Below are positions 5,582 through 6,051 of a DNA stretch of 6,051 nucleotides, in pieces; position 1 is the first letter of the stretch; every line of letters starts with the position of its first letter. The DNA is taken from contig RFZH01000143.1 of assembly GCA_009920815.1 (NCBI GenBank), positions 1 to 6,051 on the forward strand, written 5' to 3'. Source of the stretch: Paracoccaceae bacterium (GTDB taxonomy: Bacteria > Pseudomonadota > Alphaproteobacteria > Rhodobacterales > Rhodobacteraceae). Under the pieces are notes generated by a model. The model saw only the letters and a program-made list of their open reading frames with translations. It did not search any database and was not told the DNA's origin. The translations under genes and the position numbers were made by a program.

Positions 5582-6051
5582 ATGTTCTATCGCGAAGCAG
5601 GTGATTTCAAAACCTCGTATCAGGACGACAACCAAACGTTCCCGATTAAATTTGATCGTTATCGGTATTATGCGGTGCTGTTTATCGCCTTTGCCGTCAT
5701 TCCGTTTATCATCAACGATTACTGGGCAAATGCAATTTTCTTGCCCTTTTTGATCTATGCGATTGCGGCGATTGGGTTGAATATCCTTGTTGGGTATTGT
5801 GGCCAGGTTTCATTGGGCACCGGCGGCTTTATGGCTGTGGGCGCTTATGCGGTCTATAAATTGATGACCACATTTCCCGAAGTCAGCATTCTGATCCACG
5901 TCGTCCTTGCAGGTGGTATTACCGCGATTGTTGGCGTTTTGTTTGGCTTGCCATCGCTGCGGATCAAAGGCTTTTATTTGGCCGTGGCAACGCTGGCGGC
6001 ACAGTTTTTCCTAGTCTGGCTGTTTAACCGCGTGCCATGGTTTTACAACTA
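5582..6051 (+). CDS. livM: HAAT-family ABC importer permease, LivM-like (3' end outside window)
   Basis: Second inner-membrane permease of the importer, expected to form a heterodimer with the LivH-like protein. The frame stays open to the window edge, giving 156 complete codons, probably somewhat under half of the gene. A hydrophilic N-terminus of about 27 residues (MFYREAGDFKTSYQDDN and following) precedes the first hydrophobic segment. The family hallmark GLNILVGYCGQVSLGTGGFM is at 65-84, and GLPSLRIKGFYLAVATLA at 122-139 is the other conserved LivM/BraE stretch. Hydrophobic segments lie near residues 28-44, 51-72, 79-95, 103-123 and 132-148. The visible part has no frameshift or internal stop. 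After it one would expect the remaining importer genes (substrate-binding protein and second ATPase), which are not visible. Confidence 0.92.
   Translation, partial: MFYREAGDFKTSYQDDNQTFPIKFDRYRYYAVLFIAFAVIPFIINDYWANAIFLPFLIYAIAAIGLNILVGYCGQVSLGTGGFMAVGAYAVYKLMTTFPEVSILIHVVLAGGITAIVGVLFGLPSLRIKGFYLAVATLAAQFFLVWLFNRVPWFYN

Noticed and set aside
5650..5680. A further partial copy of the 11-bp repeat (TCGGTATTA) in the livM start region
   Set aside because: Nine shared bases within coding sequence for Arg-Tyr-Tyr are easily chance, and there is no tandem copy or hairpin partner.

Overview
The window looks like a piece of an alphaproteobacterial chromosome, most likely Rhodobacteraceae (roseobacter-like) with moderate GC content. 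That placement is an inference from the protein style, the codon use and the gene order, not a database match. All genes lie on the plus strand and are closely packed. No RNA genes, insertion sequences, CRISPR arrays or phage-like features were seen.

Region 1 (1-1501): a full-length xylulokinase (xylB) with a strong ribosome binding site. The first 28 bases are the end of whatever lies upstream; a xylose isomerase would be a natural neighbour but cannot be seen. Region 2 (1502-1617): a 116-bp gap, the longest between recognised genes. It holds no convincing terminator or promoter, but it has a perfect 6-bp inverted repeat with a 6-bp spacer (1578-1595) whose geometry resembles a CRP-family operator. 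It lies just before the ribosome binding site of the next gene.

Region 3 (1618-6051, open at the right edge): a long AMP-forming acyl-CoA ligase, then the ATPase (LivG-like), first permease (LivH-like) and second permease (LivM-like, cut by the window edge) of a branched-chain amino acid/amide-type (HAAT) ABC importer. The substrate-binding protein and the second ATPase (LivF-like) normally expected are not in the window and may follow. The ligase and livG are only 9 bp apart, so they are almost certainly co-transcribed. The simplest reading is that the importer brings in a carboxylic acid and the ligase converts it to its CoA thioester. The substrate, whether aromatic, fatty or branched-chain acid, cannot be told from sequence.

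The less ordinary material is in the two short gaps inside the transporter operon. The livG-livH gap carries three perfect tandem copies of an 11-bp unit; the last copy forms an 8-bp-stem hairpin, and a 35-codon ORF overlaps both flanking genes. The livH-livM gap is filled by a 26-codon ORF that starts 2 nt after the livH stop and ends 3 nt before livM, in the livM frame. These may be leader or coupling ORFs, or chance. Overall this is a fairly conventional metabolic and transport region; I do not see a clearly new biological system.
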